A DNA stretch of 64,000 nt from Caulobacteraceae bacterium (GCA_009773335.1 WRPF01000006.1:29804-93803), one strand, 5' to 3'. Positions 51,391 through 62,815 are shown, numbered from the stretch's first letter. A program made the numbers and translations. Notes: a model not told the origin generated them from the letters alone.

Positions 51391-51505
51391 GACGAGTGTC
51401 CCGAACGCATAGGGGCCCGCGCCGATCTGGTCGGAGGCGAGCGGAAAAGGAAGGGCCGGAAAATAGCCGGGGACGTCCCCGTGTCAAGCGAAGAGAGGAG
51501 TTACC

Positions 51506-52237
51506 TCAGAGACGGTCCATCCGGTGGCCGGAGCGGGTCCAGCGCAGGAACGGGGGGCCGCCGTCCGCATTGCCCGCCAGCCGCGCTTCGACCTCGCCGA
51601 GCACGAACCGGGTCACGTTGGGCAGGTCGAGCTCGAGGGCATCCGGCATGGTGAACCACTTGGTGTGCAGGAGTTCGTCGCCCGAAAGGTGGGGGCGATC
51701 GTCCAGCAACACGGCGTCGGCTTCGGCGAAGAAGAAGCGGGCGTCGAAGCGGCGCGGGCGGTAGGGCGGCGTGATGGCGCGGCAAATGAAGTCGAGCTTG
51801 TCGAGTTCGGGGGCGGCGTCGCAGGCGGCGAAATCTTCCCAACCGGGCGCGGGCTTCCCGCCCAGCGCGCCGGCCCGGCCGACCACCAGCCCTGTCTCCT
51901 CGAAGGTTTCCCGGACGGCCGCCAGCGCAAAGGCGCGGGGCGTCCGGCGGGTCTTCTCAAGGATGAGTTTGGCCTCCACGTCCGGCCGCAGTTCGGAGGC
52001 GGCCGCCGCCACGGCATCCGATCGTTCGACCCGCCCGCCCGGAAACACCCACTTGTCGGGCATGAAGACATGCCCTTTCGCCCTCTGGCCCATGAGCACG
52101 GTCCATTCCCCGCGCACCTTGCGGACGAGAATGAGGGTAGCGGCGTCCTTGGGCTTCGGCGCCTTCGGGGGGCGCGTGGGGTCGGCCGCATCGAACGGCG
52201 CGTCGTCGAGGTCCCTGGTTCTGATTGGGGCTGTCAT
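51506..52237 (-). CDS. NUDIX hydrolase
   Basis: WVFPGGRVERSDAVAAAAS…AALAAVRETFEETGLVVG Nudix box. Confidence 0.88.
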   Translation of the reverse strand: MTAPIRTRDLDDAPFDAADPTRPPKAPKPKDAATLILVRKVRGEWTVLMGQRAKGHVFMPDKWVFPGGRVERSDAVAAAASELRPDVEAKLILEKTRRTPRAFALAAVRETFEETGLVVGRAGALGGKPAPGWEDFAACDAAPELDKLDFICRAITPPYRPRRFDARFFFAEADAVLLDDRPHLSGDELLHTKWFTMPDALELDLPNVTRFVLGEVEARLAGNADGGPPFLRWTRSGHRMDRL

Positions 52238-52258
52238 CGTGGCATTGTATGCGGCTGT

Positions 52259-53518
52259 TCAGAGCCTGTGCAGCACCCGGGTGTAGAAGCCGTCCATGCC
52301 GCCTTCCGCCGCACGGGTCGCGGGCGTGGTGCGCAGGATGCGGTCGGTCCCCTCGATTTCGTAGGGACGCCGGCCGAGCGCGGCGTCGACGACGGCGGGG
52401 CCTTCCTCCGGTTCGAGCGAGCACACTGCGTAAAGCACCTTGCCGCCGGGGCGCGTCATCTCGATGGCGCAGTCGAGCAGTTCGCCCTGCAATTCCGAAA
52501 GGCTTGGGATGTCGGTCGGGCGCCGTAGCCAAGCGACGTCGGGATGGCGACGCAGCGTGCCCGTGGCGGAACACGGCGCGTCGAGCACGACGACATCGTA
52601 CATATGCTTCGGTCGCCACGTGCGTGCGTCGGCGCAGACGATGTCCGCTTCCAGATGCGTGCGCGCGAGGTTTTCGCGCACCCGCACGAGGCGGTCCTCC
52701 GAGAGATCGAGCGCTGTCACGCGCGCGCCGGCGGCGGCGAGTTGCATCGTCTTGCCGCCCGGCGCCGCGCAGAGGTCGAGCACGTCGAGACCGCGTACAT
52801 CGCCGAGGAGCCGCACCGGCATCGCGGCGGCGGCGTCCTGCACCCACCATGCGCCGTCATCAAAGCCGGGCATCGCTGTGATGTCGCCGTGTTCGGCGAG
52901 CCTCACGGTGTTGGCTTCAAACACCACGCCCCCGAGACGTTCGGCCCACGTTTCGGGATTGTCCTTCACCGTGATGTCGAGCGGCGCTTCGTTGCGCAAC
53001 GCGGCGGCGATGGCGCGCGCGGAGTCCCCGCCATAGCTCGCGCGCCAGCGGGTGAAGAGCCAGTCAGGAAGATCGGCGCCGGGGGGCAGCGCGGCGAAGG
53101 CGGCCATGCCGTCCGTCGCGACCTTTCGCAGTACAGCATTCATCAGGCGCGCGAAGGGCTGCGCGCTCTGGGCCGACCGCGCCAGGCCGACGGTTTCGGA
53201 TACGACTGCATGTGGAGGCAGGCCGAGGACGAGGAGTTGCGCGGCGCCCGTGCGCAGGATGGCGCGAGCGAGTGCGGCCCCTTTCGGCAACGGTTGCTGC
53301 ATGTAGCGGCTGAGCACCACGTCAATTCCGCCCAGTCGGCGCAGCGTCGCGCTGGCGATGGCGCGGGCGAAGGCGCGGTCGCGGCCCTCCAGCGCGTTGA
53401 AGCTCTTGGTGTCGATGAGGGCCTCGTCGAGCGTGCGCCCGTGCTCGGTGACTTCAGCGACGAGGACGGCGGCGGCCTGACGGGGTGAGCCCTTGGCCGT
53501 TGGCAATGTGCGTGACAT
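52259..53518 (-). CDS. RsmB/NOP-family RNA (cytosine-C5) methyltransferase
   Basis: NusB-like N-terminus; VLDLCAAPGGKTMQLAAAGARVTALDLS; VLDAPCSATGTLRRHPDVAWLR; AVCSLEPEEG. Confidence 0.92.
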   Translation of the reverse strand: MSRTLPTAKGSPRQAAAVLVAEVTEHGRTLDEALIDTKSFNALEGRDRAFARAIASATLRRLGGIDVVLSRYMQQPLPKGAALARAILRTGAAQLLVLGLPPHAVVSETVGLARSAQSAQPFARLMNAVLRKVATDGMAAFAALPPGADLPDWLFTRWRASYGGDSARAIAAALRNEAPLDITVKDNPETWAERLGGVVFEANTVRLAEHGDITAMPGFDDGAWWVQDAAAAMPVRLLGDVRGLDVLDLCAAPGGKTMQLAAAGARVTALDLSEDRLVRVRENLARTHLEADIVCADARTWRPKHMYDVVVLDAPCSATGTLRRHPDVAWLRRPTDIPSLSELQGELLDCAIEMTRPGGKVLYAVCSLEPEEGPAVVDAALGRRPYEIEGTDRILRTTPATRAAEGGMDGFYTRVLHRL

Positions 53519-53571
53519 GGCGCGTCATGGGCGCAACGGTCGCCAAGCGCAACGAGGAACTTCTCTCGCGC

Positions 53572-54519
53572 TCAGCCCCACGGCCCCCGCTGGCGTTCGC
53601 CCCAGGGGCCGGTCGTGCCGGGTGCGCCTTCGGTCGCGACGATCGGCGCGCGGGTTTCTGCGTCGGGAATCCCGCCGGCCATCGCGTAGAGCTTGGCGAT
53701 GCGGTTGCGGGTGCTGGGGTGGGTGGAGAAGAGATTGTCCGCGCCCTTCCCCGCGAGGGGGTTGATGATGAACATGTGCGCGGTGGCGGGATTGCGCTCG
53801 GCCGCGATGTTCAGTTCGCCGCGCGCGAAGCGCTCCATCTTCTCCAGCGCCCGCGCGAGCGCGCGGGGATCGCCGCTGATGGCGGCGCCCATGCGATCAG
53901 CCTCGTACTCGCGTGACCGGCTGATCGCCATCTGGACCACCGAGGCCGCGATCGGTGCGAGCAGCATGATCAGCAGGCCGGCGATCGGGTTGGAGTTCCC
54001 GTTCTCGTCGCGCGGCCCGAGGAAGAAGGCGAAGTTCGCGAGCATGGCCACTGCGCCGGCGATGGTGGCCGTGACCGTCATCGTCAGCGTGTCGCGGTGC
54101 TGCACGTGTGCGAGCTCGTGAGCCATAACCCCGCGGATTTCATCGCGATCGAGCATGCGCAGCAGGCCAGTGGTGGCGGCGACCGCCGCATGATGGGGAT
54201 CGCGTCCCGTCGCGAAGGCGTTCGGCTGCGCGGAGTCGATGATATGGACGCGCGGCGCCGGCAGGCCCGCGCGCGCGGCGAGCGCGAGCGTGTCGGTCAC
54301 GAACGCATGGACCTGCGGGTTGGGGTGATCGGCGTCAACCGGTTGCGCGCCGTAGTGCGTGAGCACCAGCTTGTCGGCGTTCCAGTAGGCGAAGGCGTTC
54401 ATCGCCACGGCCACCCCCAGGGCGATCGCCGTCCCCACCGGGCCGCCGACGAGATAGCCCACCCCGCCGAACAGGGCCGTGAGCGCTGCGAGGAGTACGA
54501 ATGTCTTCAGGTGGTTCAT
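53572..54519 (-). CDS. htpX: Zinc metalloprotease HtpX
   Basis: [55 protein letters not shown] (HExxH); [11 protein letters not shown]. Confidence 0.95.
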   Translation of the reverse strand: MNHLKTFVLLAALTALFGGVGYLVGGPVGTAIALGVAVAMNAFAYWNADKLVLTHYGAQPVDADHPNPQVHAFVTDTLALAARAGLPAPRVHIIDSAQPNAFATGRDPHHAAVAATTGLLRMLDRDEIRGVMAHELAHVQHRDTLTMTVTATIAGAVAMLANFAFFLGPRDENGNSNPIAGLLIMLLAPIAASVVQMAISRSREYEADRMGAAISGDPRALARALEKMERFARGELNIAAERNPATAHMFIINPLAGKGADNLFSTHPSTRNRIAKLYAMAGGIPDAETRAPIVATEGAPGTTGPWGERQRGPWG

Positions 54520-54572
54520 CGGGTTCCCGTCGGGTGAGGCCGAGATATATGGATGCTTGAACGAGGCGCCAG

Positions 54573-54797
54573 ATGACCGATGAGAAGACCAACGCGGGGT
54601 CGCGGGAAAGTGATCCCGCGGCGCCGGCCGCTGCAAAGCCGCTGACGCCAGCCGCCCAACGGGCTCTGGCGGAAGCCGCCGAGCGCCGCAAGGTGGCTGC
54701 GGACGCAGCGCTTGCCGAGGAAAAGGGCGGCCCCGCCGGCGCCGAACCGACCCGTTTCGGGGACTGGGAACGCAGGGGCCTCGCGGTCGATTTCTGA
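54573..54797 (+). CDS. DUF1674 (SdhAF4-like) protein
   Basis: C-terminus [23 protein letters not shown] matches the succinate dehydrogenase assembly factor 4-like signature. Confidence 0.85.
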   Translation: MTDEKTNAGSRESDPAAPAAAKPLTPAAQRALAEAAERRKVAADAALAEEKGGPAGAEPTRFGDWERRGLAVDF

Positions 54798-54956
54798 AAC
54801 GACGCCTTGCCGGCGCGGAGGATGAACGAGGTTCGCTCGACTGGCGAAACCGGCCGCGCGCCCCCTGTCTCCCGCATTGCAGCATGGCGCAAATGGGAGT
54901 AATCGCGCGCTCCACGAAGACGGTCGACGTGCGACCGCGCACCAGGATGACACAGC

Positions 54957-56999
54957 ATGGCGCAGGGGGAATCCGAGGCGCCGCCCCACGATCCGTCCAA
55001 TCAGAGCCAGCCGCACGCCGCCTCCTCACAGGGGCCTGGCGCGCGCGACAACAATGGCTCCGGCATCGCGCATGGCGGCTTCTGGACTTTGGTCGTCGGC
55101 TGTATCGGCGTCGTCTACGGCGACATCGGGACGAGCCCGCTCTACGCGTTCCGTGAATCCATCGCTCACATCGCCAAGGACGGCGCGGACCGCGGCGAGG
55201 TGTACGGCATCGTCTCGCTGGTCTTCTGGGCGCTGATGATCGTGGTGGCGCTCAAATACGTCATCATCATCATGCAGATGGACAACAAGGGTGAAGGCGG
55301 GACGCTTTCTCTGATGGCGCTGGCGCAGCGCGCGCTGGGACGACGAACGCCGTGGCTGTTCGTGATCGGCGTTGTCGGCGCTTCGCTCTTCTACGGCGAT
55401 GCGATCATCACGCCGGCGATGTCGGTGCTGTCGGCGGTGGAGGGCTTGAAGCAGGTGCCGTCGCTTGAAGGCGCGGGTATCGACAGGTTCGTCCTGCCCA
55501 TCGGGATCGGCGTTCTGGTCGGTCTTTTCCTGATCCAGAGCCGCGGCACCGGCCATATCGGGCGCTTCTTTGGCCCGATCACTATCGTGTGGTTCCTGGT
55601 ACTCGGCGCGCTCGGCGCGTGGCACATCAAGGACGACCCCACGATCGTCGCGTCGCTCAATCCCTGGTACGCACTGTCGTTCGCGATCGAGCACCGTTTC
55701 CTCACCTTCGTCGTGCTCGGCTCGATCTTCCTCGCCGTCACCGGCGCCGAGGCGCTCTACGCGGACATGGGCCATTTCGGTCGCCGCCCGATTCGCGCCG
55801 CCTGGTGGGGGTTGATCCTGCCGGCGCTCACGCTGAACTATCTTGGGCAGGGCGCCTACACTCTCGCGCACCTCGACGAGGTCAATCTGCTCTTCGCGGC
55901 GGACATGGCCGATGCGCGCGCCAACGGTCTTGAGAACCCCACCGAGTGGACCTTCAGCCCGTTCTTCGCATTGGCGCCGGACGCCTTGCGGCTGCCTCTC
56001 GTCGTGCTGGCGACCATAGCGGCGATCATCGCCAGCCAGGCAGTCATTTCGGGCGCCTATTCGCTGACGCAGCAGGCGATCCAGCTCGGCCTCCTGCCGC
56101 GCATGGAGATCCGGCGGACGAGCGAGACCCAGTACGGCCAGATCTACATGCCGCAGGTGAACTGGATCCTGCTCGCGGGCGTGCTGATCCTCGCGGTGAG
56201 CTTCGGCAGCTCCACGGCGCTCGCCTCGGCCTACGGCATCTCCATCACCGGTGAGATGATGATGAGCACGCTGATGATGCTGATCGTCGTCTGGAAGATG
56301 TGGAAGCGACCGCTGTGGATGGCGGTGGCGCTCGCGGTGCCGTTCCTCGTGATCGAGGCGATCTTCTTCTCGTCCAACATGCTGAAGCTGCTGCACGGCG
56401 GCTATGTCCCGCTGCTGCTGGCGTTCGCGCTCGTCACCGTGATCTGGACATGGGTGCGCGGCACCCGGTTGCTCGCCGAGCAGACCCGTCGCGACGAGCC
56501 CCTCGGCACGTTGTTTGAAACCCTGTCCCATCACCCGCCGCACCGGGTGCGCGGCACGGCGATCTTCCTCACCGGCGATCCGGACGTCGCGCCCGCTGCG
56601 CTCATGCACAACCTGAAACACAATCAGGTGCTGCACGAGCAGATCATCATCCTCACCGTGAAAACGCTGCAGACGCCACGCGCGCCGGATAGCGAACGCC
56701 TCCGGATCGAGGAGTTCATGCCCGACGTGAAACGCGTCACTCTTACTTTCGGCTTCATGGAGACGCCGAACGTCGTGAAGGCGCTGACGGCGTCGCGCAA
56801 GCAGGGCCTGAAGTTCGACATCATGAAGACGTCCTTCTTCCTGTCGCGCCGCACCGTGATCCCCTCTGAAAAGAGTGGCATGCCGCTCTGGCAGGATCAC
56901 CTGTTCATCTTCCTCGCCCGCAACGCCACGAACGCCACGGACTTCTTCCACATCCCGAGCGGGCGCGCGGTGGAGCTGGGCAACCAGGTGATGGTGTGA
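54957..56999 (+). CDS. kup: Kup-family potassium transporter
   Basis: [74 protein letters not shown]. Confidence 0.96.
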   Translation: MAQGESEAPPHDPSNQSQPHAASSQGPGARDNNGSGIAHGGFWTLVVGCIGVVYGDIGTSPLYAFRESIAHIAKDGADRGEVYGIVSLVFWALMIVVALKYVIIIMQMDNKGEGGTLSLMALAQRALGRRTPWLFVIGVVGASLFYGDAIITPAMSVLSAVEGLKQVPSLEGAGIDRFVLPIGIGVLVGLFLIQSRGTGHIGRFFGPITIVWFLVLGALGAWHIKDDPTIVASLNPWYALSFAIEHRFLTFVVLGSIFLAVTGAEALYADMGHFGRRPIRAAWWGLILPALTLNYLGQGAYTLAHLDEVNLLFAADMADARANGLENPTEWTFSPFFALAPDALRLPLVVLATIAAIIASQAVISGAYSLTQQAIQLGLLPRMEIRRTSETQYGQIYMPQVNWILLAGVLILAVSFGSSTALASAYGISITGEMMMSTLMMLIVVWKMWKRPLWMAVALAVPFLVIEAIFFSSNMLKLLHGGYVPLLLAFALVTVIWTWVRGTRLLAEQTRRDEPLGTLFETLSHHPPHRVRGTAIFLTGDPDVAPAALMHNLKHNQVLHEQIIILTVKTLQTPRAPDSERLRIEEFMPDVKRVTLTFGFMETPNVVKALTASRKQGLKFDIMKTSFFLSRRTVIPSEKSGMPLWQDHLFIFLARNATNATDFFHIPSGRAVELGNQVMV

Positions 57000-57433
57000 T
57001 CTGGCGATCGGTCTTCGCGCTTGCGGCCGCCATACTTATTGCAGTCGGGGTAAGCGAACTTTGGGACGCGGTAGCTAGCGGGCAAGAAGAGGCGCTTTCG
57101 GATCGTGCGTTTCGTGCTGCTTGGCAGACGCTACTGATTGCACCGCTCGCGACACCGCCCAGCGCGTGGGCCATTCTGCGTTGGAGGCATTTAAGACTAC
57201 ACAGGCCGCTTGGCGATGTGGTGATAGGTTTGGCTGTGGCCGTTGCGCTCGACGGAGTGTTTCACCTGGTCGAGGGCTCATCTGCCCTCTGGGTCGTCGA
57301 TGGCCAATTCGTTGACTCGCCCTTGTATGCGTCTTCTGCTCTAGCGCTGGCTACCTTGGGCGCTGCTGCCGGAGCATGTTACTGGCTTTTGGTCGGCCGG
57401 CCGGGAGTGGTTTCCCGGACGACGACCCCATGA
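56996..57433 (+). CDS. Hypothetical small membrane protein
   Basis: 145 aa, hydrophobic, ends …GAAAGACYWLLVGRPGVVSRTTTP; overlaps kup stop. Confidence 0.6.
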   Translation: MIWRSVFALAAAILIAVGVSELWDAVASGQEEALSDRAFRAAWQTLLIAPLATPPSAWAILRWRHLRLHRPLGDVVIGLAVAVALDGVFHLVEGSSALWVVDGQFVDSPLYASSALALATLGAAAGACYWLLVGRPGVVSRTTTP

Positions 57434-57801
57434 AGTCGTTTCGGCCCGGTCGATGGCCGCGCGGGGTGCTCGCGTGGATCGCCGCCGCTATCGCTGCCGC
57501 GCTCCTCGGCGCGACACTCACCATAGCCTACTTGATGGCGCGCGAAGCGATCGTGGCGCCGCCGTTCCCGCCGTCCGAGTGGTGGCTCTTCATCAACATG
57601 TGGCGGCCGCTGCTGATCGCGGGCGCGATCCTGGTGCCGCTGTTCGGCGCGCTGCCGGCGCTGGGGGTCGTGCTGGTCATCCGTCGCGCGCGCTGGCCGA
57701 GGCCTGCGGCGGACATGATCGGCGGGGCAGTCTGCGGGCTGCTCTCGCTGGGGCTCGTGGTCACGGTCGCGCGTATCATGAGCACGCTGGGGCAAAGCTG
57801 A
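57430..57801 (+). CDS. Hypothetical small membrane protein
   Basis: MKSFRPGRWPRGVLAWIAAAIAAALLGATLTIAYLMAREA…; several hydrophobic segments. Confidence 0.65.
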   Translation: MKSFRPGRWPRGVLAWIAAAIAAALLGATLTIAYLMAREAIVAPPFPPSEWWLFINMWRPLLIAGAILVPLFGALPALGVVLVIRRARWPRPAADMIGGAVCGLLSLGLVVTVARIMSTLGQS

Positions 57802-57905
57802 TGGATCTCGGCCCGCTCTTCGGACTGTTCCTTATCCCAGCGGCCGTCGGGGCCGTGGCAGGGCTCATCTATTGGCTGGCCGCGGGACGGCCCGGCCGGT
57901 CGTAG
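57801..57905 (+). CDS. 34-aa single-TM protein overlapping the previous stop
   Basis: MDLGPLFGLFLIPAAVGAVAGLIYWLAAGRPGRS; TGATG stop/start overlap with upstream ORF. Confidence 0.5.
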   Translation: MDLGPLFGLFLIPAAVGAVAGLIYWLAAGRPGRS

Positions 57906-57959
57906 CGCGCGCGTCCGGGGTGCGCTAGGAACCGCGCCGACGAACGGAGTGACGGCGAC

Positions 57960-59207
57960 ATGGCGAAGGGCGACGTGAAGAAGGTGGTGCTGGCCTATTC
58001 GGGCGGGCTCGACACCTCGATCATCCTGAAGTGGCTGCAGGAGACGTACGGCTGCGAGATCGTAACGTTCACCGCCGATCTCGGCCAGGGCGAGGAACTC
58101 GGGCCGGCGCGCGAAAAGGCGATCCAGTTCGGCGTGAAGCCGGAGAACATCTTCATCGACGACCTGCGCGAAGAATTCGTGAAGGACTTCGTCTTCCCGA
58201 TGTTCCGCGCGAACACGCTCTATGAGGGGCAGTATCTCCTCGGCACCTCCATCGCGCGCCCGCTCATCGCCAAGCGCCAGATCGAGATCGCCAACATGGT
58301 CGGCGCGGACGCGGTGTGTCACGGCGCCACAGGCAAGGGCAACGACCAGGTGCGCTTCGAGGTCTCGTACTACGCGCTGAAGCCCGACGTGCGCGTGATC
58401 GCGCCGTGGCGCGAGTGGGAGTTCCAGGGCCGACCCGATCTCATCGCCTACGCCAAGAAGCACGGCATCCCGATCGCCACCGGCAAGGAGCAGGACGCGC
58501 CGTTCTCCATCGACGCCAACCTGCTGCACACCTCATCCGAAGGCATGGTGCTGGAAGATCCCGACGTCGAGGTGCCTGACATCGTGAAGAAGCGCGCCGA
58601 CCGCCGCACGATCACGCCCGAAGAAGCGCCGGACAAGGCCACCTACATCACCGTCGGCTTCGAGCGCGGCGACGCCATCTCCATCGATGGCAAGAAGCTC
58701 TCGCCTGCGACACTGCTCACGGAGCTGAACCGCATCGGCGGCGCCAACGGCGTCGGCGGTCTCGATCTCGTGGAAAACCGCTATGTCGGCATGAAGTCGC
58801 GCGGCTTCTACGAAACGCCCGGAGGCACGATCCTGTGGCACGCGCACCGCGCCATCGAGTCGATCACGCTCGACCGCGGCGCCATGCATCTGAAGGACGA
58901 GCTGATGCCGCGCTATGCGAGCATCGTCTACAACGGCTTCTGGTGGACACCGGAGCGCAAGATGCTGCAGGCGGCAATCGACGCTTCGCAGGAGAGCGTC
59001 GCGGGCGAGGTGCGCCTGAAGATCTACAAGGGCGGCGTCTACGTGGCGGGGCGTTCCTCGCCCATGTCGCTCTACTCCAAGGCGCTCGTCGGCTTCGACG
59101 AGGCGGGCGGCTACAATCAGGCGGACGCCGAAGGCTTCATCAAGCTCAACGCCCTGCGTCTGCGCATCGCCGCCGAGCGGGATCGCCGGACGGGGAAGAA
59201 CGAGTAG
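57960..59207 (+). CDS. argG: Argininosuccinate synthase
   Basis: [56 protein letters not shown]. Confidence 0.97.
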   Translation: MAKGDVKKVVLAYSGGLDTSIILKWLQETYGCEIVTFTADLGQGEELGPAREKAIQFGVKPENIFIDDLREEFVKDFVFPMFRANTLYEGQYLLGTSIARPLIAKRQIEIANMVGADAVCHGATGKGNDQVRFEVSYYALKPDVRVIAPWREWEFQGRPDLIAYAKKHGIPIATGKEQDAPFSIDANLLHTSSEGMVLEDPDVEVPDIVKKRADRRTITPEEAPDKATYITVGFERGDAISIDGKKLSPATLLTELNRIGGANGVGGLDLVENRYVGMKSRGFYETPGGTILWHAHRAIESITLDRGAMHLKDELMPRYASIVYNGFWWTPERKMLQAAIDASQESVAGEVRLKIYKGGVYVAGRSSPMSLYSKALVGFDEAGGYNQADAEGFIKLNALRLRIAAERDRRTGKNE

Positions 59208-59208
59208 C

Positions 59209-60537
59209 ATGACGGCGGCGGATCAAAGGCCGAAGCGAACGCTCTGGGCGCGTCTGCGATTTTTCGGCGGCGTTGCGCTGATCTTCTCCGTCGTCGGCGT
59301 GGTTGGGTGCGTGAGCACGTTCCTGCCGGCGGTAGATACGAAGGCGGTCGGTGTTGCGGCGATCCCGCCCATCCTCGGCCCGTATGAAAATCAGCCTGCG
59401 GTGACGACCGCCGAAGCGTGGCGCACTGAGCGCGCGCCGCAGATCCGCGAAGCGCTGCAGAAACACGTCTACGGCCGGATGCCCGCGCCGGTCATGCCGA
59501 CTGTGGAGGCGCGCACGCCGATTGCGTCGACGCTGACGCGGGACGGCGCAGCCATCGAGCAATGGGCGGTGAGTCTCGGCGATCTCGGCCGGTTCAACAT
59601 GATCGTCATCACGGCGGCAGGAGATACGCGCCCGCGTCCCCTGATCATCATGCAGAACTTCTGCGGCGATCGCACGGCGTTCCCGGATGCGCCCGAAAGC
59701 GTTGCGCCGCCGCTCACGCCGGTCATGGACGTGTGCCACAACGCCTATGCGCAGCCGGTCATCGAGGCGATCCTCGGCAGATATATCAACAAGCCGCCGG
59801 TGAAGACCATTCTTGCGCGCGGCTATGCGCTGGCGTTCTTCTATGCCGGCGACGTCGTCGCTGATGAGCCGACGATGGCTCCCGCAACGCTCGCGCGCTT
59901 CGCCGGCGCCGCGCCGGAGGGTGAACAACCCGGCGCCATAGCCGTCTGGGCCTGGCTCTATTCGCGCGCGATCGACGTGCTCGCCGCAGACCCGCGGATC
60001 GACGCCTCGCGCATCGCGATCTGGGGCCACTCGCGCAACGGGAAATCGGCGCTGCTGGCGGCGGCGTTCGATGACCGGATCGCCGCCGTCATATCCCACC
60101 AGTCCGGCAAGGGCGGCGCCACGCTAACGCGCAGCGGCGACGGCGAAACCGTGGCGCAGATGACAGAGGCCTATCCGCACTGGTTCGCGAAGAACTACGC
60201 GAGCTACGCTGGCCGCGAGGCGGAGATTCCCGTCGATCAGCACCAGTTGCTTGCGCTCCTCGCGCCGCGCCCGGTCCTGCTCGGCAATGGCGCGCGGGAC
60301 AAGTGGTCGGATCCGCCGGCGGCGTTCCGTGCGGCGCAAGGCGCGGACGCCGTCTACGAACTGCTCGGCGCGGGCGGTCTCGACCAGCCTTCCATGCAGC
60401 GCCCCAATCTCGATGCGCGCCTCTCCTATTTCATGCGGGGCGGCCTGCATGGCGTCACCACGCAGGACTGGCGCTATTTTCTCGACTTCCTCGACGCGCA
60501 GTTCCGGCCACCGACAGAGGGCGTGGAGACGCGTTAG
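59209..60537 (+). CDS. Alpha/beta hydrolase resembling CE15 glucuronoyl esterases
   Basis: KHVYGRMP, PLIIMQNFCGDRTAF, IDASRIAIWGHSRNGKSALLAAAFDDRIAAVISHQSGKGG. Confidence 0.75.
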   Translation: MTAADQRPKRTLWARLRFFGGVALIFSVVGVVGCVSTFLPAVDTKAVGVAAIPPILGPYENQPAVTTAEAWRTERAPQIREALQKHVYGRMPAPVMPTVEARTPIASTLTRDGAAIEQWAVSLGDLGRFNMIVITAAGDTRPRPLIIMQNFCGDRTAFPDAPESVAPPLTPVMDVCHNAYAQPVIEAILGRYINKPPVKTILARGYALAFFYAGDVVADEPTMAPATLARFAGAAPEGEQPGAIAVWAWLYSRAIDVLAADPRIDASRIAIWGHSRNGKSALLAAAFDDRIAAVISHQSGKGGATLTRSGDGETVAQMTEAYPHWFAKNYASYAGREAEIPVDQHQLLALLAPRPVLLGNGARDKWSDPPAAFRAAQGADAVYELLGAGGLDQPSMQRPNLDARLSYFMRGGLHGVTTQDWRYFLDFLDAQFRPPTEGVETR

Positions 60538-60600
60538 GGGCGGCCCTGACAGCGGCAAGGGGCGCTGGCCCCGAATCCTTGCCCGGTTTATGACGCGGGC

Positions 60601-62010
60601 ATGAAATTCTATTTCCTGGGCATCGCGGGCGCTGGCGTCTCGGCGCTGGCGTCGATCCTCGTGAGCGAAGGCCACACCGTCACCGGCTCCGACGAGGCGG
60701 TGTTTCCGCCCGTCAGCACCTATCTCGACCGCCTTGGCGTGAAATACGCCACGTCCTTCAGCGCGGCCAACATTCCCGCCGACGTGGATGTCGCCATCAT
60801 CGGCACCAGCGCCAAGCTCCACGGGGCCGAGAATCCGGAGCTCGTGGAAATTCGCCGACGCGGCATCCCGCACTACCCGTTCGCGGAATATCTCGGCCTG
60901 CACACCCGCGCGCGCGAGAACATCGTCGTCGCCGGCAGCTTCGGAAAGTCCACCCTCGCCGCGATGCTCGCGCACATGCTGGTGACGGCGGGGCGCCATC
61001 CGGGCTGGTTCATCGGCGCCATTCCGCTCGATCTCGATCGCACAGGCGAGGCCGGGACCGACCCGCAGATGATCATCGAGGGCGACGAGTACGTTGTCTC
61101 GATGGAGGATCATCGCTCGAAGTTCGTGCTCTACGAGACCAGGCACACGCTGCTGAGCTCCATCGTCCACGACCACGTGAACATGTTCCCGACGTTCGAG
61201 AGCTATGTCGCGCCGTTTCGTCAGCTTGTGGCGAACACGCCGAAAGATGGCCTCCTGGTGTGTGCGCGCCAGTACGAAACCGTGCGCGAGATCACGGCGG
61301 GGCGCGATGTCGTCTGGTACGGGCTCGGCGCGGGCGATGGCTACTGCGCGGAAGACATTGTCATCGGCGAGATCACCACGTTCACGCTTGTCACACCGAA
61401 GGGTGAGCGCATCGCCCTCGAAACGCAACTGCTCGGTCACCACAACATCGAGAACATCGTCGGCGCTTCGGCGTTGCTGCTCGAGCGGGGGCTCGTCACA
61501 GGCGCCGATCTCCAGCGGTCCGTGCCGAATTTCCGCGGCGTCGCGCGTCGTCTCGACAGGAAGACCGTGCGTTCCAGCGTGCCGGCCTACGAAGGCTTCG
61601 GCTCATCCTACGAAAAGGCCCGCTCGGCGATCGAGGCGATCCGCCTGCATTTCCCGACGCGCCCGCTCGTGGTCGTGTTCGAGCCGCACACCTTCAGCTG
61701 GCGCAACGCCGATGCGCTCGCCTGGTACGATGCGGTGTTTGAAGGCGTCACGCGCGTGCTCATGCTGCCGCCGCCGGAGCATGGCGCGGGCGCCCACCGG
61801 CAGCTGAGTTTCGCGGAAATCATCGACCGCGTGCTGGCGGCGGGCGTCGATGCGGCGCCCATGGCGAATGCGGCGGCGGTTCTTTCCGAACTCGAGGCGA
61901 CGCTGAAGGGCGACGAGGTAGTGCTGTTGCTGTCGTCGGGCCCGCTCGACGGCCTTGTCGAACTGCTGCCGCTGCAGCTTGAGGCGCGTTTCGGAAAACT
62001 GACGCGGTAG
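60601..62010 (+). CDS. mpl: UDP-N-acetylmuramate:L-alanyl-gamma-D-glutamyl-meso-diaminopimelate ligase
   Basis: Mur ligase N-domain FLGIAGAGVSALASILVSEGHTVTGSDEAVFPPVSTYLD; VAGSFGKSTLAAMLAHML; FEPHTFSWRN. Confidence 0.9.
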   Translation: MKFYFLGIAGAGVSALASILVSEGHTVTGSDEAVFPPVSTYLDRLGVKYATSFSAANIPADVDVAIIGTSAKLHGAENPELVEIRRRGIPHYPFAEYLGLHTRARENIVVAGSFGKSTLAAMLAHMLVTAGRHPGWFIGAIPLDLDRTGEAGTDPQMIIEGDEYVVSMEDHRSKFVLYETRHTLLSSIVHDHVNMFPTFESYVAPFRQLVANTPKDGLLVCARQYETVREITAGRDVVWYGLGAGDGYCAEDIVIGEITTFTLVTPKGERIALETQLLGHHNIENIVGASALLLERGLVTGADLQRSVPNFRGVARRLDRKTVRSSVPAYEGFGSSYEKARSAIEAIRLHFPTRPLVVVFEPHTFSWRNADALAWYDAVFEGVTRVLMLPPPEHGAGAHRQLSFAEIIDRVLAAGVDAAPMANAAAVLSELEATLKGDEVVLLLSSGPLDGLVELLPLQLEARFGKLTR

Positions 62011-62185
62011 GGTCGCGCTGTCACAGACCGTCACGAATCGCTACTTGCCCGCTTCGGCGCCGCTCTGTAGCAAAAAGCCCATGACCTGCATGTCCCGACA
62101 GAATTCCTGGCGACAATGACCGACGGGCGCTGCCGCGCCGTCGACGACACGTCCCGTTTTTGTCCCGTACGTCCGCAGGCTCCGC

Positions 62186-62815
62186 ATGACCTTTCCCGTC
62201 GATCCGCATCTCTTCGCGCTGTTTCTCGGCGTCATGGCCGTGATGGCGATCACGCCCGGCCCCGCCAACGTCTTCGCCATCGCCACCGGCGTGCAGAAGG
62301 GTCCACGCGCGGCTCTTGAAGGCGTCGCTGGCATGAACACGGCGACGCTCGTGTGGTTCGGCGCGGCTGCACTCGGTCTCGCGGCGCTCGTGCGCGCCTA
62401 TCCGCAGGCGTTCCGCATGCTGGCGGTCGTTGGCGGCCTTTATGTCGCCTGGCTCGGGTTGAAATCGCTGTGGGCGGGGCTGTCGAGCGAGGGCAAGGCG
62501 TTGCACGTGGATGCGCGCATGAGCGCCTCCGCCTTCCGCGATGGTTTCGCTGTGCAGATCGCCAACCCGAAGGCGATCCTCTTCTTCACGGCGGTGCTGC
62601 CGCCGTTCCTCGATCCCGATCGCGCAGCGGGTGTGCAACTCGCGGCATTCGCCGTCGCGACCATCGGCATGGATGTGCTGGCGATGTCGGCCTACGGGCT
62701 CGCGGGCGCGTCGCTGGCGCGCGGATTTGAGCGGGCGTCGTTCCGGCGCGGTTTTGCGATCATCGTCGGCGTGCTGTTGCTGATCGCCGCTGCGCTCATC
62801 CTCACCCGCCATTAA
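62186..62815 (+). CDS. LysE-family translocator
   Basis: ITPGPANVFAIATGVQKGPRAALEGVAGMNTATLVWFGAAALGLAALV; NPKAILFFTAVLPPFLDP. Confidence 0.9.
   Translation: MTFPVDPHLFALFLGVMAVMAITPGPANVFAIATGVQKGPRAALEGVAGMNTATLVWFGAAALGLAALVRAYPQAFRMLAVVGGLYVAWLGLKSLWAGLSSEGKALHVDARMSASAFRDGFAVQIANPKAILFFTAVLPPFLDPDRAAGVQLAAFAVATIGMDVLAMSAYGLAGASLARGFERASFRRGFAIIVGVLLLIAAALILTRH

Noticed and set aside
55026-56951. 641-aa minus-strand ORF antisense to kup
   Set aside because: Charged, low-complexity shadow ORF; Kup motifs on plus strand are unambiguous.
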